Part shown: positions 32,496 through 41,562 of the stretch, in pieces
Numbering within the stretch: the stretch's first letter is position 1
How the letters are laid out: each line of letters begins with the position of its first letter
Assembly: GCF_029894335.1 (NCBI RefSeq)
Contig: NZ_JARXZC010000014.1
Coordinates: forward strand, 62,001 to 126,000
Length of the DNA stretch: 64,000 bases
Source of the DNA: Kitasatospora sp. MAP5-34
Lineage (GTDB): Bacteria; Actinomycetota; Actinomycetes; Streptomycetales; Streptomycetaceae
Direction of reading: 5' to 3'
Notes under the pieces: generated by a model
Told to the model about the DNA's origin: nothing
Database searches by the model: none
What the model saw: the letters and a program-made list of their open reading frames with translations, nothing else
Translations under genes and position numbers: made by a program

Positions 32496-34139
32496 TCAGG
32501 CCCGGGCCGGCTCCGGCTCGTCCGCCCGGTCGTCGGTGGCGGCGGCGAGCTCCTGCCGGACCTCGGCGAGCGACGGGTTCGACCAGGCGCTCGCCACGCC
32601 CCAGCGGTAGAACGCCAGGGCGATCAGCGCGACCACCAGCAGGTCCCAGCCCTGCGGCAGGTAGCCCTGGCCGCCGTACGCCTTGCCACCCGCCCAGGAG
32701 ACGCCGGCCATCACGAACAGGTATGCGACCATCCAGGCGCCGGCCAGCAGATGGGGCTTCAACTCGGCCCATGGCTTGCGCAGTTCGTACCAGGCCCAGA
32801 TCGGCAGGCCGGCCGCCATCAGCAGGATGACCTTGCCGGTGAGCGGCCAGCGGGCCCAGTACAGCACCAGTGAGCCGAAGACCATGGCGATCGGGGCGAT
32901 CACCGGCATCGCGCGCAGCTTCACCGGGCGGGGCAGGTCGGGGGCGAGGCGGCGCAGCGCCATCACGGCGACCGGGCCGGTGACGTACGAGATCACCGTG
33001 GCGACCGAGACGATCTCGGCGAGCGATCCCCAGCCACGGAAGACCGCGAGGAAGAGGAAGGCGATCAGCAGGTTGAGCAGGAGTGCGGGGCGCGGGACAC
33101 CGGTCCTGGGGTCCACCCGGCCGAAGATGGACGGGAGGTGCCCGTTCTCCTGTACGCCGTGGATCATGCGCGAGGTGGTGGCGGCGTAGATCATGCCGGT
33201 GCCGCTCGGCGAGATGAAGGCGTCCGAGTAGAGCAGCAGGGCAAGCCAGTTGAGGCCCCAGGCGATCGAGAGGTCGGCCAGCGGGGACTTGTAGTCGAGC
33301 CCGCCCCAGCCGTGCGCCAGGCCGTCCGCCGGGATGGCGCCGATGAAGGCGACCTGCAGCGCGATGTAGATCACCAGCGCGATCGCGATCGAGCCGATCA
33401 CGGCCTTCGGCAGCGACTTGCCGGGGTTGCGGGCCTCACCGGCCAGGTTCAGCGGGGACTGGAAGCCGTTGTACGCCCAGACGATGCCGGAGGTGGCGAC
33501 CGCCGTGAACACGGCGCTCCAGCCGTTCGGGGCGAAGCCGCCGTTGCCGGTCAGCCGGTGGCTGTCGAAGTGCGCCAGGAACAGGCTGCCGGCCGTCAGG
33601 GCGGGGACGACCAGCTTGAAGACGGTGATGGCGGTGTTGGTCTTGGCGAACAGCGTGATGGCGAACCAGTTCAGCACGAAGTAGAAGACCAGCAGCACGC
33701 TCGCCAACGCCACGCCGGTTACCGTGAGTTGCTTGCCGTCGTAGAGCTGGTGGGCCCAGCCGAAGTGCCAGGAACTCATGTACGTGACGGACGCGGTGGC
33801 CTCACCGGGGATCACCGAGACGATGGCGATCCAGTTGGCCCACGCCGCCAGGTAGCCGGCCAGCGAGCCGTGCGAGTACTGGCCGTACCGGACCATGCCG
33901 CCGGCCTTGGGGAACATCGAGCCCAGCTCGCTGTAGGTGAGGGCGATGGTCAGCGCCACCACGGCACCGATCACCCACGCGACGATCGCGGCGGGACCGG
34001 CCAGCCGGGCGGCGCGTTCGGCGCCGAACAGCCAGCCGGAGCCGATGATCGAGCCGAGGCCGACGGCCGTCAGGCTGATCGTGCCGAGCGAGCGGCGGAA
34101 GTGCTGATGGGACGCCGTCGTCGGCTCGGGCGCGCTCAA
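32496..34139 (-). CDS. APC-family amino-acid permease (aspartate/proton symporter-like)
   Basis: 547 residues from TTG 34139, with GGAGGA eight bases upstream. About twelve to fourteen hydrophobic segments fill residues 15-510. The first helix has GLGSIIGSGWLFGAERAA, the substrate-binding GSG motif of the APC superfamily. FPKAGGMVRY after helix 2 resembles the YcaM/AspP group of aspartate or related permeases. The hydrophilic C-terminus is acidic. It has its own promoter region shared with the divergent PKS operon. The substrate is a guess from family resemblance. Confidence 0.82.
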   Translation of the reverse strand: MSAPEPTTASHQHFRRSLGTISLTAVGLGSIIGSGWLFGAERAARLAGPAAIVAWVIGAVVALTIALTYSELGSMFPKAGGMVRYGQYSHGSLAGYLAAWANWIAIVSVIPGEATASVTYMSSWHFGWAHQLYDGKQLTVTGVALASVLLVFYFVLNWFAITLFAKTNTAITVFKLVVPALTAGSLFLAHFDSHRLTGNGGFAPNGWSAVFTAVATSGIVWAYNGFQSPLNLAGEARNPGKSLPKAVIGSIAIALVIYIALQVAFIGAIPADGLAHGWGGLDYKSPLADLSIAWGLNWLALLLYSDAFISPSGTGMIYAATTSRMIHGVQENGHLPSIFGRVDPRTGVPRPALLLNLLIAFLFLAVFRGWGSLAEIVSVATVISYVTGPVAVMALRRLAPDLPRPVKLRAMPVIAPIAMVFGSLVLYWARWPLTGKVILLMAAGLPIWAWYELRKPWAELKPHLLAGAWMVAYLFVMAGVSWAGGKAYGGQGYLPQGWDLLVVALIALAFYRWGVASAWSNPSLAEVRQELAAATDDRADEPEPARA

Positions 34140-34692
34140 CGTATCTGTCCTCCGTCTTGTCCTCCCCGGCCGGTCGGGTGGCCCGGTCGGGTCCTGCCGT
34201 GGCCCGGCCCAGGGCGCGCGGCGGCGCGTCCTGGGCCGGACAACTCGAGCAGGTTAGGTGACGAAAGGGGGTCGAATGCTCATAGAAAGCTCAAATCGTC
34301 CGATTGTTGCCTTCTCGTGTCCGTTGAGCGAGTCGCGTCGTGGTGGCCCGGGCACGTGGCGCTGTGCTCCGGCGGTGGTGGCCTGGCCGTCGCGGCGCGG
34401 GCGGCGGTCCCCGTCGGGGCCGCCGCAGAGCGTGCGTCGGGCCACGCCAACTGATCGCGATCCGGCGGTCGTTAACGTGGTGAGGCGGTGCGGTGGTGTA
34501 TGCCAATGGTCTTGACATGTACGCGCAACTTGGGCTTAACCTGGCAGGCACTACCCGTCGGTAGCGTCAATCTACAACCGGACAGCGGAATCGCGCGAGG
34601 GTGCCTCAGTACGCAGGGGGTGCGTCGCGACGCGCTGCACCGAGAGTCGCTCGTGCCCCTGTCGCGCCGTCAGACTCACACCCGGAGAGCCC
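34140..34692. other. Divergent intergenic region upstream of the PKS operon
   Basis: 553 bp with no credible gene. It holds the candidate PKS promoter at 34512-34541, a CTACC-CGTC-GGTAG inverted repeat at 34550-34563 just past the promoter (candidate operator), and an AT-richer stretch at 34280-34310 where the permease promoter may lie. GGAG at 34683-34686 is the PKS ribosome binding site. Confidence 0.5.
34512..34541 (+). promoter_or_regulatory. Candidate promoter of the PKS operon
   Basis: A consensus TTGACA (34512-34517) and TTAACC (34536-34541) are 18 bp apart; CTTAAC one base earlier gives 17. It is the only consensus -35 hexamer noticed in this gap, about 150 bp before the start codon. 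The CTACC/GGTAG repeat immediately after could bind a repressor. Confidence 0.55.
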
Positions 34693-37600
34693 ATGAGGCC
34701 CACGCCACCGCTGCTGACCGACCTCGTCGTCGGGATAACACCCTTCTGCCAACCGGACGCCGGGCTCGCCGAGGCCGTGTGCCGCGCGGGCGCGTTGGGG
34801 GTGCTGGATCTCGGTGTGGGCGATCGACGCTCGCGCGAGGAACTCGCCACACTGCACGAGCGGTTCGCCGGCCGGTTCGGCGTCCGAGTCGGCCCGGGCT
34901 GCCGGCTCTCCCCCGGGGAGCTGCGCTCTCCCGGCGGTGCGAGGCCGGACACCCTCGTGCTGGCCGTGGACATCCCCGGCTGGGAACTCGCCGAACTGGC
35001 CGGTGAGTACCGTCTGCTGGCCGAGGTCACCGATCTGGGGCAGGCAGTGGCCGCAGCCCGTGCCGGAGCCCACGGGCTGATCGCGCGTGGCAGCGAGAGC
35101 GGCGGGCGGGTCGGCGAGTTGAGCACCTTCGTCCTGCTGCAGCAGTTGCTGAACGCGCCGGAGATCGAGCTGCCGGTGTGGGCCTGCGGTGGGGTCGGCC
35201 TGTACACGGCGGCGGCGGCGGTCGCCGGCGGGGCGGCCGGAGTGGTGTTGGACAGCCAACTCGCGCTGCTGGCCGAGTCGGCGGTGCCGCAGGAGATCGC
35301 GGCGGCCGTACGCGGTATGGACGGATCCGAGACGACCGTCGTCGACTCGCAGCGGGTGCTGCTGCGTAAGGTGCCCGGTGAATCACTGATTGACCATCAG
35401 TTGATGATCGGTCAGGACGGCGCACTCGCGGCCAGATTCGCCGAGCGCTGGAGAACGGTCGGCGGGGTGGTACGGGCCGTCCGGGAGGCAGTGCTGGACG
35501 GGCTGCGGGCGATGGCCGTACCGGGTGCGGCGACGGCGCTGCTCGGGTCGGGGGCGCCGTTGAGCGAGGCGCTGGGTACCGAACTGCCCGTGGCGCAGGG
35601 CCCGATGACCAGGGTGAGCGACCAGCCGGGTTTCGCGGCGGCGGTGGCCGCCGCAGGCGCGCTGCCGTTCGTGGCGCTGGCGCTGGCCGACCCGGAGCAG
35701 ACTCGGGAGCTGCTCGCGCAGAGCGCCGCCGCCATCGGCGGACGCCCTTGGGGCGTAGGGGTGTTGGGATTCGCTCCGGAGGAGGTGCGGAGCGCCCAGC
35801 TGGCGGAGGTGTTGGGGGCCCGCCCCACCCATGCGGTGATCGCGGGCGGTCGTCCGTCCCAGGCCAGGGTGCTGGAGGAGGCGGGCATCCGGACCTTCCT
35901 GCACGTGCCTTCCCCGGGCCTGCTGAAGCAGTTCCTGGACGACGGGGCCCGCAGGTTCGTCTTCGAGGGCTCGGAGTGCGGCGGCCATGTCGGGCCCCGG
36001 CACAGCTTCCCGCTCTGGGAGGTGCAGTTGGCCGTGCTGGCGGACTTCCTGGCCGAAGCCCGGGACCGGCCGCAGGTCGAGGTGCTGTTCGCGGGCGGCG
36101 TGCACGACGAACGGTCGGCGGCGATGGTGGCGGCGCTGGCCGCACCGCTGGCGGGCCGGGGGGTGGCGGCCGGGCTGCTGATGGGCACGGCGTACCTGTT
36201 CACCGAAGAGGCGGTCGAACACGGCGCGGTACAGGCGCAGTTCCAGCGGCAGGTGCTGGCGGCAAGCGGGACGGAGCTGCTGCAGACGGCGCCCGGGCAC
36301 GCCACCCGGTGTGTCGCGAGCCCCTTCACGGCGGAGTTCGAGCGGACCCGGGAACGGCTGCGGGCGGACGGCGTGCCGGACCGGGAGGTCTGGGAGCAGC
36401 TGGAGCGACTGAACGTCGGCCGGCTGCGGATCGCCAGCAAGGGCGTCGACCGGGTGGCGGGGGAACTCGCCGGGGTGGACGAGCAGGAGCAGCTGGAGCG
36501 GGGCATGTTCATGGCCGGGCAGGTCGCCGTCCTGCGCTCGGCCACCACGACGCTGGCCGAGCTGCACGCGGCGGTCAGCACCGGCGCGGCCGCGCTGCTG
36601 GCCGCCAGGGCCGCCGAGCTGACGGCGCGACTGGCGCCGGACGTCGAGGCGGAGCCCGTACCCGCGCCACTGGAGATCGCGGTGATCGGCATGGCGGGGA
36701 TGTTCCCGCAGGCCCCCGACCTGCCCGCGTTCTGGGCGAACGTGGTGGGCGGCGTGGACGCGGTGACGGAGGTGCCGCCCGAGCGCTGGGACCCGGCGCT
36801 CTACCACTCGGCCGACGGCGGGCCGGGCACCACACCGTCCAAGTGGGGCGGCTTCCTGCCGCAGATCCCGTTCGACCCGCTGAGCTACGGCATCCCGCCC
36901 GCCGCGCTCGGCAGCATCGAGCCGGTGCAGCTGCTGGCGCTGGAGGCGGCGCGTCGCGCGCTGGTGGACGCCGGGTACGACGGCGGCGCCGCCGGGGACG
37001 GTGGCCGGGCGTTCGACCGCTCGCGTACCAGTGTGGTGTTCGGTGCGGAGGCGGGCAGCGACCTGTCGAACGCGGGCGTGCTGGGGGCGGTGCTGCCGGC
37101 CTACCTGGGCAAGGTGCCGGAGGCGATCGCCGAGCAGCTGCCCAAGATCACCGAGGACTCCTTCCCCGGCATGCTCTCCAACGTCATCTCGGGGCGGATC
37201 GCCAACCGGCTGGACCTGGGTGGCGCCAACTTCACGGTGGACGCGGCCTGCGCGTCCTCGCTCGCCGCGCTGGACGTGGCCTGCAAGGAACTTGCCGCCG
37301 GTACCAGTGACTTGGCGCTCTGCGGCGGCGCCGACCTGCACAACGGGATCAACGACTTCCTGCTCTTCGCCTCGGTGCACGCGCTCTCGCCGACCGGCCG
37401 GTCCCGCCCGTTCGACGCGTCGGCGGACGGCATCGCGCTCGGCGAGGGCGTGGGCTGCCTGGTGCTGAAACGGCTGGCGGACGCCGAACGGGATGGCGAC
37501 CGGGTGTACGCCGTCGTCCAGGGGGTCGGCAGCGCGAGCGACGGCCGGTCGCTGGGCCTGACGGCACCCCGGCCCGAGGGGCAGCGGCTGGCGCTGGAGC

Positions 37601-40600
37601 GGGCGTACCGCAGCGCCGGGATCGGACCGGCCGAGGTCGGGCTGGTCGAGGCGCACGGCACCGGGACGGTGGTCGGCGACCGTACCGAACTGGCCGTGCT
37701 GAGCGAGGTGTTCGCGGAGGCCGGTGCCACGCCCGGGAGTTGCGCGCTGGGTTCGGTGAAGTCGCAGATCGGGCACACCAAGTGCGCGGCGGGGCTGGCG
37801 GGTCTGATCAAGGCGTCGCTGGCACTGCACACCGGCATCAAGCCGCCCACCCTGCACCTGGAGCAGCCGAACCCGGCCTGGCAGCCCGCCACCAGCCCGT
37901 TCGCCTTCCACGCCGAGGCCCGACCGTGGGCCGCTCCGTCGGCCGAACGAGTCGCGGGTGTCAGCGCGTTCGGCTTCGGCGGCACCAACTTCCACGCGGT
38001 CCTGCGGGGTTACGACGGGCCGCAGCCGGCGCACGGCCTGCAGGAGTGGCCGGCCGAGCTGTTCACCTTCCGGGGGGCCGACCGGGAGCGGGCGCTGCGC
38101 GGCGTGGCGGAGCTGCTGCGGCTGGCGGAGGCGGACGGTTCGCCCTGGCGGCTGCGTGACCTGGCGCTGGCCGCCTCGCGGCGCGCCGAGCAGGGCCACG
38201 GCCCGGTACAGGTCGCGGTGGTGGCCTCCGACCCGGCCGAGCTGATCCGGCTGCTGCACCGGGCCACGGCGGGGGAGCACAGCCCGGCGGACGGGCTGCA
38301 CCTGGCCGACGGCGAGGCCGTCGGCGGCGCGGTCGCGTTCCTCTTCCCCGGGCAGGGCAGCCAGCGGCCGGGGATGTTCGCGGAACTCCTCGCGGCGTTC
38401 CCCGGCGTGCGGCGCCACCTGCGGCTGGGTGGGTCGGACGCCGACGCGCTGTACCCGCCGCTGGCCTTCACCCCCGAGACCCGGGAGGCGCAGCGCGCGG
38501 CCGTGACGGACACCAGGGTGGCGCAGCCCGTCCTGGGCATGGTCGGCCTCGCGGCGTACGAGCTGCTGGGCCTGGCCGGGGTACGTCCACAGCTCGCGGG
38601 CGGCCACAGCTACGGCGAGCTGGTCGCGCTCTGTGCGGCCGGGGCGCTGGCCGCCGAGGACCTGCCGGCGCTCGGCGCCGAGCGGGCACGGGCCATCCTG
38701 GACGCGGTCGGCGAGGGGGAGGACCCCGGTGCGATGGCGGCCGTGACGGCCGGTGCCGAGGACGTCGAACGGGTGCTGGCCGCAGCCGGGTTGGTCGGAC
38801 GCGTGGTGGCGGCGAACCACAACTCGCCCCGGCAGACGGTGGTGTCCGGCCCGACGCCGGAGGTGGCGACCGCGACCGGGCTGCTGCGCGAGGCCGGGTA
38901 CGGGGTGACGCGGCTGCCGGTCGCGTGCGCCTTCCACAGCCCGCTGGTGGCGGGCGCGGGCGAGCGCTTCGCCGAGGCGCTGGCCGCCCGTCCGGTACGG
39001 GCACCGGAGTTCCCGGTCTTCTCGAACCGGACGGCGGCCGCCTACCCGGCCGACCCGGCGGCGGTACGGGCCGGGTTGGAGGCACAGATCGGCGCGCCGG
39101 TGCGGTTCGTCGAGCAGATCGAGGCGATGTACGAGGCGGGCGCCCGGGTGTTCGTCGAGGCCGGTCCTGGGTCGGTGCTGACCCGGCTGGTGACGGCGGT
39201 ACTCGGCGACCGTCCGCACCGGGCGGTGCCCGTCGAGGGGCGTCGGCGCGGCCTGCCCGGCTTCCTCGACGCGCTGGCCGCACTGGCCGTCGCGGGCGTC
39301 CCGGTCCGGACCGACCGGCTGTTCCGGGGCCGCGACGCGGTGGACGCGGGCCGGGCGCGGGCACCGCGCAGGCCCGGCTGGACGGTGGACGGGCAGCTGG
39401 TACGCACCGCCGCCGGAGAACTGCTGCCCGGTGCACTGGCACCGGCCCGACCCGTACCGGAGGCTCTGATGACGACGCAGGTACCGCATTCGGACGGTGG
39501 GAACTCGGACGCCCTGGTCTCGGAGTTCCTGCGGAGCAGCCGTGAACTGATCGCGGCTCAACGGGACGTGCTGATGACGTACCTCGGTGCGACGGGCGCC
39601 GCGCCCGCGCCTGCGCCCGTGCGTGCGCTGGTGGCTTCGGTGCCTTTGGCGCCGGAGCCGCTCGCGGTGGTTCCGGTGGAGCCGGTGGTGGTCACCGCCA
39701 CTGCACCGTCCGCCGCGCCTTCGTTCGGCGCGGACGACGTGCTGCGTGTGGTGGTCGAGGTGATCAGCGAACGCACGGGCTACCCCGCCGACATGATCGA
39801 ACCCGACCTGGATCTCGAAGCCGACCTCAGCATCGACTCCATCAAGCGCACCGAGATCATCGGCCAACTCGCCCGCCGCCTCGCCGACGGGCCCGACCTG
39901 GGCACCCTCGCCGACGAGGAGGTGGAGGAACTCTCCCGCGCCCGCACGGCCGCCGCCATCACCGCCTGGCTCACCACCCGCCTCGAACCCGCCCAACTGC
40001 CCGAAGCGGCACCGGTGGTCGCACCGGCAGTCGTGGTGCCCGAGTCGGGAGTGGCAGTGCCCCCGGCGGTCGAAGGCCACGAGCCCGTCCGGGGCCACGA
40101 GCCCGTACGCCTGGAGTTCGAGCCGGTGGCGCTCGCGGCGCTGCCCGCCCGCACGCCGGAGGCGCTGGCGGGCAAGCGCTTCGCCGTCCTGGGCGAGGAC
40201 GGCCACGGAGTCGCCCAGGCGCTCGCCGCCCGCTTCGCCTCGGCCGGTGCGCAGCTGCTGGCCGTGGGTGCGACGCACGAACTGTCGTCGCTCGACGGCC
40301 CGTTGGATGGCGTGCTGCTGCTGGACCCGCTCGCCGAGCACGGCGCGCCGGTGCTGCCGGGGTGCGTGCCGGCGCTGCAGGCGGCGCTGGCCCGCGCGCC
40401 CAGATGGCTGCTCGCCGCCCGGCCGGCACTGCCGTCCGCCGATGGTAGGGCCGACGGGCTGCGCGGGTTGTTCCGTACGCTCGCCCGCGAGTACCCGGAC
40501 ACCACGGTACGGCTGCTCGAGGTGGATGCGGCCGACCCGGCGCAGGCCGCCGAGGCGCTGCTCGGCGAACTGACGGCCGAGGACCGCGAGCCGGTGGTGC

Positions 40601-41562
40601 TGCGCGGGCCGTCCGGACGCCGGGGCCTCGCGCTCGCGGAGCGTGGTCTCGGGCTGCTCGGCAGCACCGGGGCGGGCCCGGCCGGTGACGGGGTGGCCGA
40701 GGCCGCCGCGCTGGGACTGGACCGGGAGGCCGTGGTGCTGCTGGTCGGCGGGGCGCGCGGGATCACCGCGCGGTTCGCGGCGACGCTCGCCTCGGCCGGC
40801 CGGTGCCGGCTGGAGCTGCTGGGCCGCACCACGCCGCCCGAGGGCCCTGAGGACCCGGTGACGGCCGCCGCCCGGGACCGGTCCGCGCTGCGGGCCGTGC
40901 TCGCCCGGCAGGGTGTGCGGCTGCCCGAGATCGACTTCGCCGCCTCCCGGCTGCTGGCCGGACGCGAAGTCGCCGCGACCCTCGACGAGTTGTCGGCGCT
41001 CGGCTCGCAGGCACGCTACCGGGCCGTGGACGCGGCCGATCCGGCGGCGCTGCGGCAGGTGGTCAAGGAGGTGTACGCCGAGTACGGCCGGCTGGACGGT
41101 GTCGTCTACGCGGCGGGCGTGATCGAGGACAAGGTGCTCGCCGAGAAGGACCCGGAGTCCTTCCGGCGGGTCTTCGCCACCAAGGCCGACGGCGCCCGCG
41201 CACTGCTGGACGCGCTGGCCGAGCTGCCGGCCGGGCCGCAGTTCACGGTGCTCTTCGGCAGCATCGCCGCTGCGCTGGGCAACCGTGGCCAGGCCGACTA
41301 CGCGGCGGCCAACGACGCGCTGGAGGAGCTGGGCGCCCGCTGGGCGACCCGCACCGGACGCCGGGCGCTGACCGTGCACTGGGGTCCGTGGGCCCCCTCC
41401 GGCGCGCATGGCGGCATGGTCTCCGAGGAGTTGGCCCGGGACTACGTCCGGCGGGGCGTCCGGCTGATCGACCCGGATGCGGGCACGCTCGCGCTGCTGC
41501 GCGAACTCGCCTGGGGCGAGCGGTCGGTGCGGTCCGTGGTCTACACCGCCTCGGGCTGGTGA
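34693..41562 (+). CDS. PUFA-synthase-like PKS: NPD-NPD-KS-AT-ACP-KR
   Basis: 2289 residues. Residues 1-230 and about 290-560 are two nitronate-monooxygenase/PfaD-type FMN domains (motifs GSESGGRVG and EGSECGGHVG), the second more complete; PfaD-type domains act as enoyl reductases. KS at about 660-1100 has all three catalytic motifs (DAACASSL, EAHGTGT, IGHTKCAAG). AT at about 1214-1500 has GHSYGEL and the malonyl-type CAFHS. One ACP at about 1683-1765 has DLSIDSIKR. KR at about 2010-2289 has GGARGIT and ADYAAAND. With the DH encoded by the next gene this makes a full iterative reducing set. The stop overlaps the next start (GTGA). Confidence 0.92.
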   Translation: MRPTPPLLTDLVVGITPFCQPDAGLAEAVCRAGALGVLDLGVGDRRSREELATLHERFAGRFGVRVGPGCRLSPGELRSPGGARPDTLVLAVDIPGWELAELAGEYRLLAEVTDLGQAVAAARAGAHGLIARGSESGGRVGELSTFVLLQQLLNAPEIELPVWACGGVGLYTAAAAVAGGAAGVVLDSQLALLAESAVPQEIAAAVRGMDGSETTVVDSQRVLLRKVPGESLIDHQLMIGQDGALAARFAERWRTVGGVVRAVREAVLDGLRAMAVPGAATALLGSGAPLSEALGTELPVAQGPMTRVSDQPGFAAAVAAAGALPFVALALADPEQTRELLAQSAAAIGGRPWGVGVLGFAPEEVRSAQLAEVLGARPTHAVIAGGRPSQARVLEEAGIRTFLHVPSPGLLKQFLDDGARRFVFEGSECGGHVGPRHSFPLWEVQLAVLADFLAEARDRPQVEVLFAGGVHDERSAAMVAALAAPLAGRGVAAGLLMGTAYLFTEEAVEHGAVQAQFQRQVLAASGTELLQTAPGHATRCVASPFTAEFERTRERLRADGVPDREVWEQLERLNVGRLRIASKGVDRVAGELAGVDEQEQLERGMFMAGQVAVLRSATTTLAELHAAVSTGAAALLAARAAELTARLAPDVEAEPVPAPLEIAVIGMAGMFPQAPDLPAFWANVVGGVDAVTEVPPERWDPALYHSADGGPGTTPSKWGGFLPQIPFDPLSYGIPPAALGSIEPVQLLALEAARRALVDAGYDGGAAGDGGRAFDRSRTSVVFGAEAGSDLSNAGVLGAVLPAYLGKVPEAIAEQLPKITEDSFPGMLSNVISGRIANRLDLGGANFTVDAACASSLAALDVACKELAAGTSDLALCGGADLHNGINDFLLFASVHALSPTGRSRPFDASADGIALGEGVGCLVLKRLADAERDGDRVYAVVQGVGSASDGRSLGLTAPRPEGQRLALERAYRSAGIGPAEVGLVEAHGTGTVVGDRTELAVLSEVFAEAGATPGSCALGSVKSQIGHTKCAAGLAGLIKASLALHTGIKPPTLHLEQPNPAWQPATSPFAFHAEARPWAAPSAERVAGVSAFGFGGTNFHAVLRGYDGPQPAHGLQEWPAELFTFRGADRERALRGVAELLRLAEADGSPWRLRDLALAASRRAEQGHGPVQVAVVASDPAELIRLLHRATAGEHSPADGLHLADGEAVGGAVAFLFPGQGSQRPGMFAELLAAFPGVRRHLRLGGSDADALYPPLAFTPETREAQRAAVTDTRVAQPVLGMVGLAAYELLGLAGVRPQLAGGHSYGELVALCAAGALAAEDLPALGAERARAILDAVGEGEDPGAMAAVTAGAEDVERVLAAAGLVGRVVAANHNSPRQTVVSGPTPEVATATGLLREAGYGVTRLPVACAFHSPLVAGAGERFAEALAARPVRAPEFPVFSNRTAAAYPADPAAVRAGLEAQIGAPVRFVEQIEAMYEAGARVFVEAGPGSVLTRLVTAVLGDRPHRAVPVEGRRRGLPGFLDALAALAVAGVPVRTDRLFRGRDAVDAGRARAPRRPGWTVDGQLVRTAAGELLPGALAPARPVPEALMTTQVPHSDGGNSDALVSEFLRSSRELIAAQRDVLMTYLGATGAAPAPAPVRALVASVPLAPEPLAVVPVEPVVVTATAPSAAPSFGADDVLRVVVEVISERTGYPADMIEPDLDLEADLSIDSIKRTEIIGQLARRLADGPDLGTLADEEVEELSRARTAAAITAWLTTRLEPAQLPEAAPVVAPAVVVPESGVAVPPAVEGHEPVRGHEPVRLEFEPVALAALPARTPEALAGKRFAVLGEDGHGVAQALAARFASAGAQLLAVGATHELSSLDGPLDGVLLLDPLAEHGAPVLPGCVPALQAALARAPRWLLAARPALPSADGRADGLRGLFRTLAREYPDTTVRLLEVDAADPAQAAEALLGELTAEDREPVVLRGPSGRRGLALAERGLGLLGSTGAGPAGDGVAEAAALGLDREAVVLLVGGARGITARFAATLASAGRCRLELLGRTTPPEGPEDPVTAAARDRSALRAVLARQGVRLPEIDFAASRLLAGREVAATLDELSALGSQARYRAVDAADPAALRQVVKEVYAEYGRLDGVVYAAGVIEDKVLAEKDPESFRRVFATKADGARALLDALAELPAGPQFTVLFGSIAAALGNRGQADYAAANDALEELGARWATRTGRRALTVHWGPWAPSGAHGGMVSEELARDYVRRGVRLIDPDAGTLALLRELAWGERSVRSVVYTASGW

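Noticed and set aside
34258..34515. 85-codon frame upstream of the PKS operon
   Set aside because: Arg/Ser/Pro-rich composition typical of spurious frames, no ribosome binding site, and it ends in the candidate promoter.
35383..41409. 2008-codon open frame on the minus strand opposite the first PKS gene
   Set aside because: It is antisense to a gene with clear KS, AT, ACP and KR motifs, has Gln/Arg/Gly-rich low-complexity composition and no recognisable domain; a GC-skew artefact.
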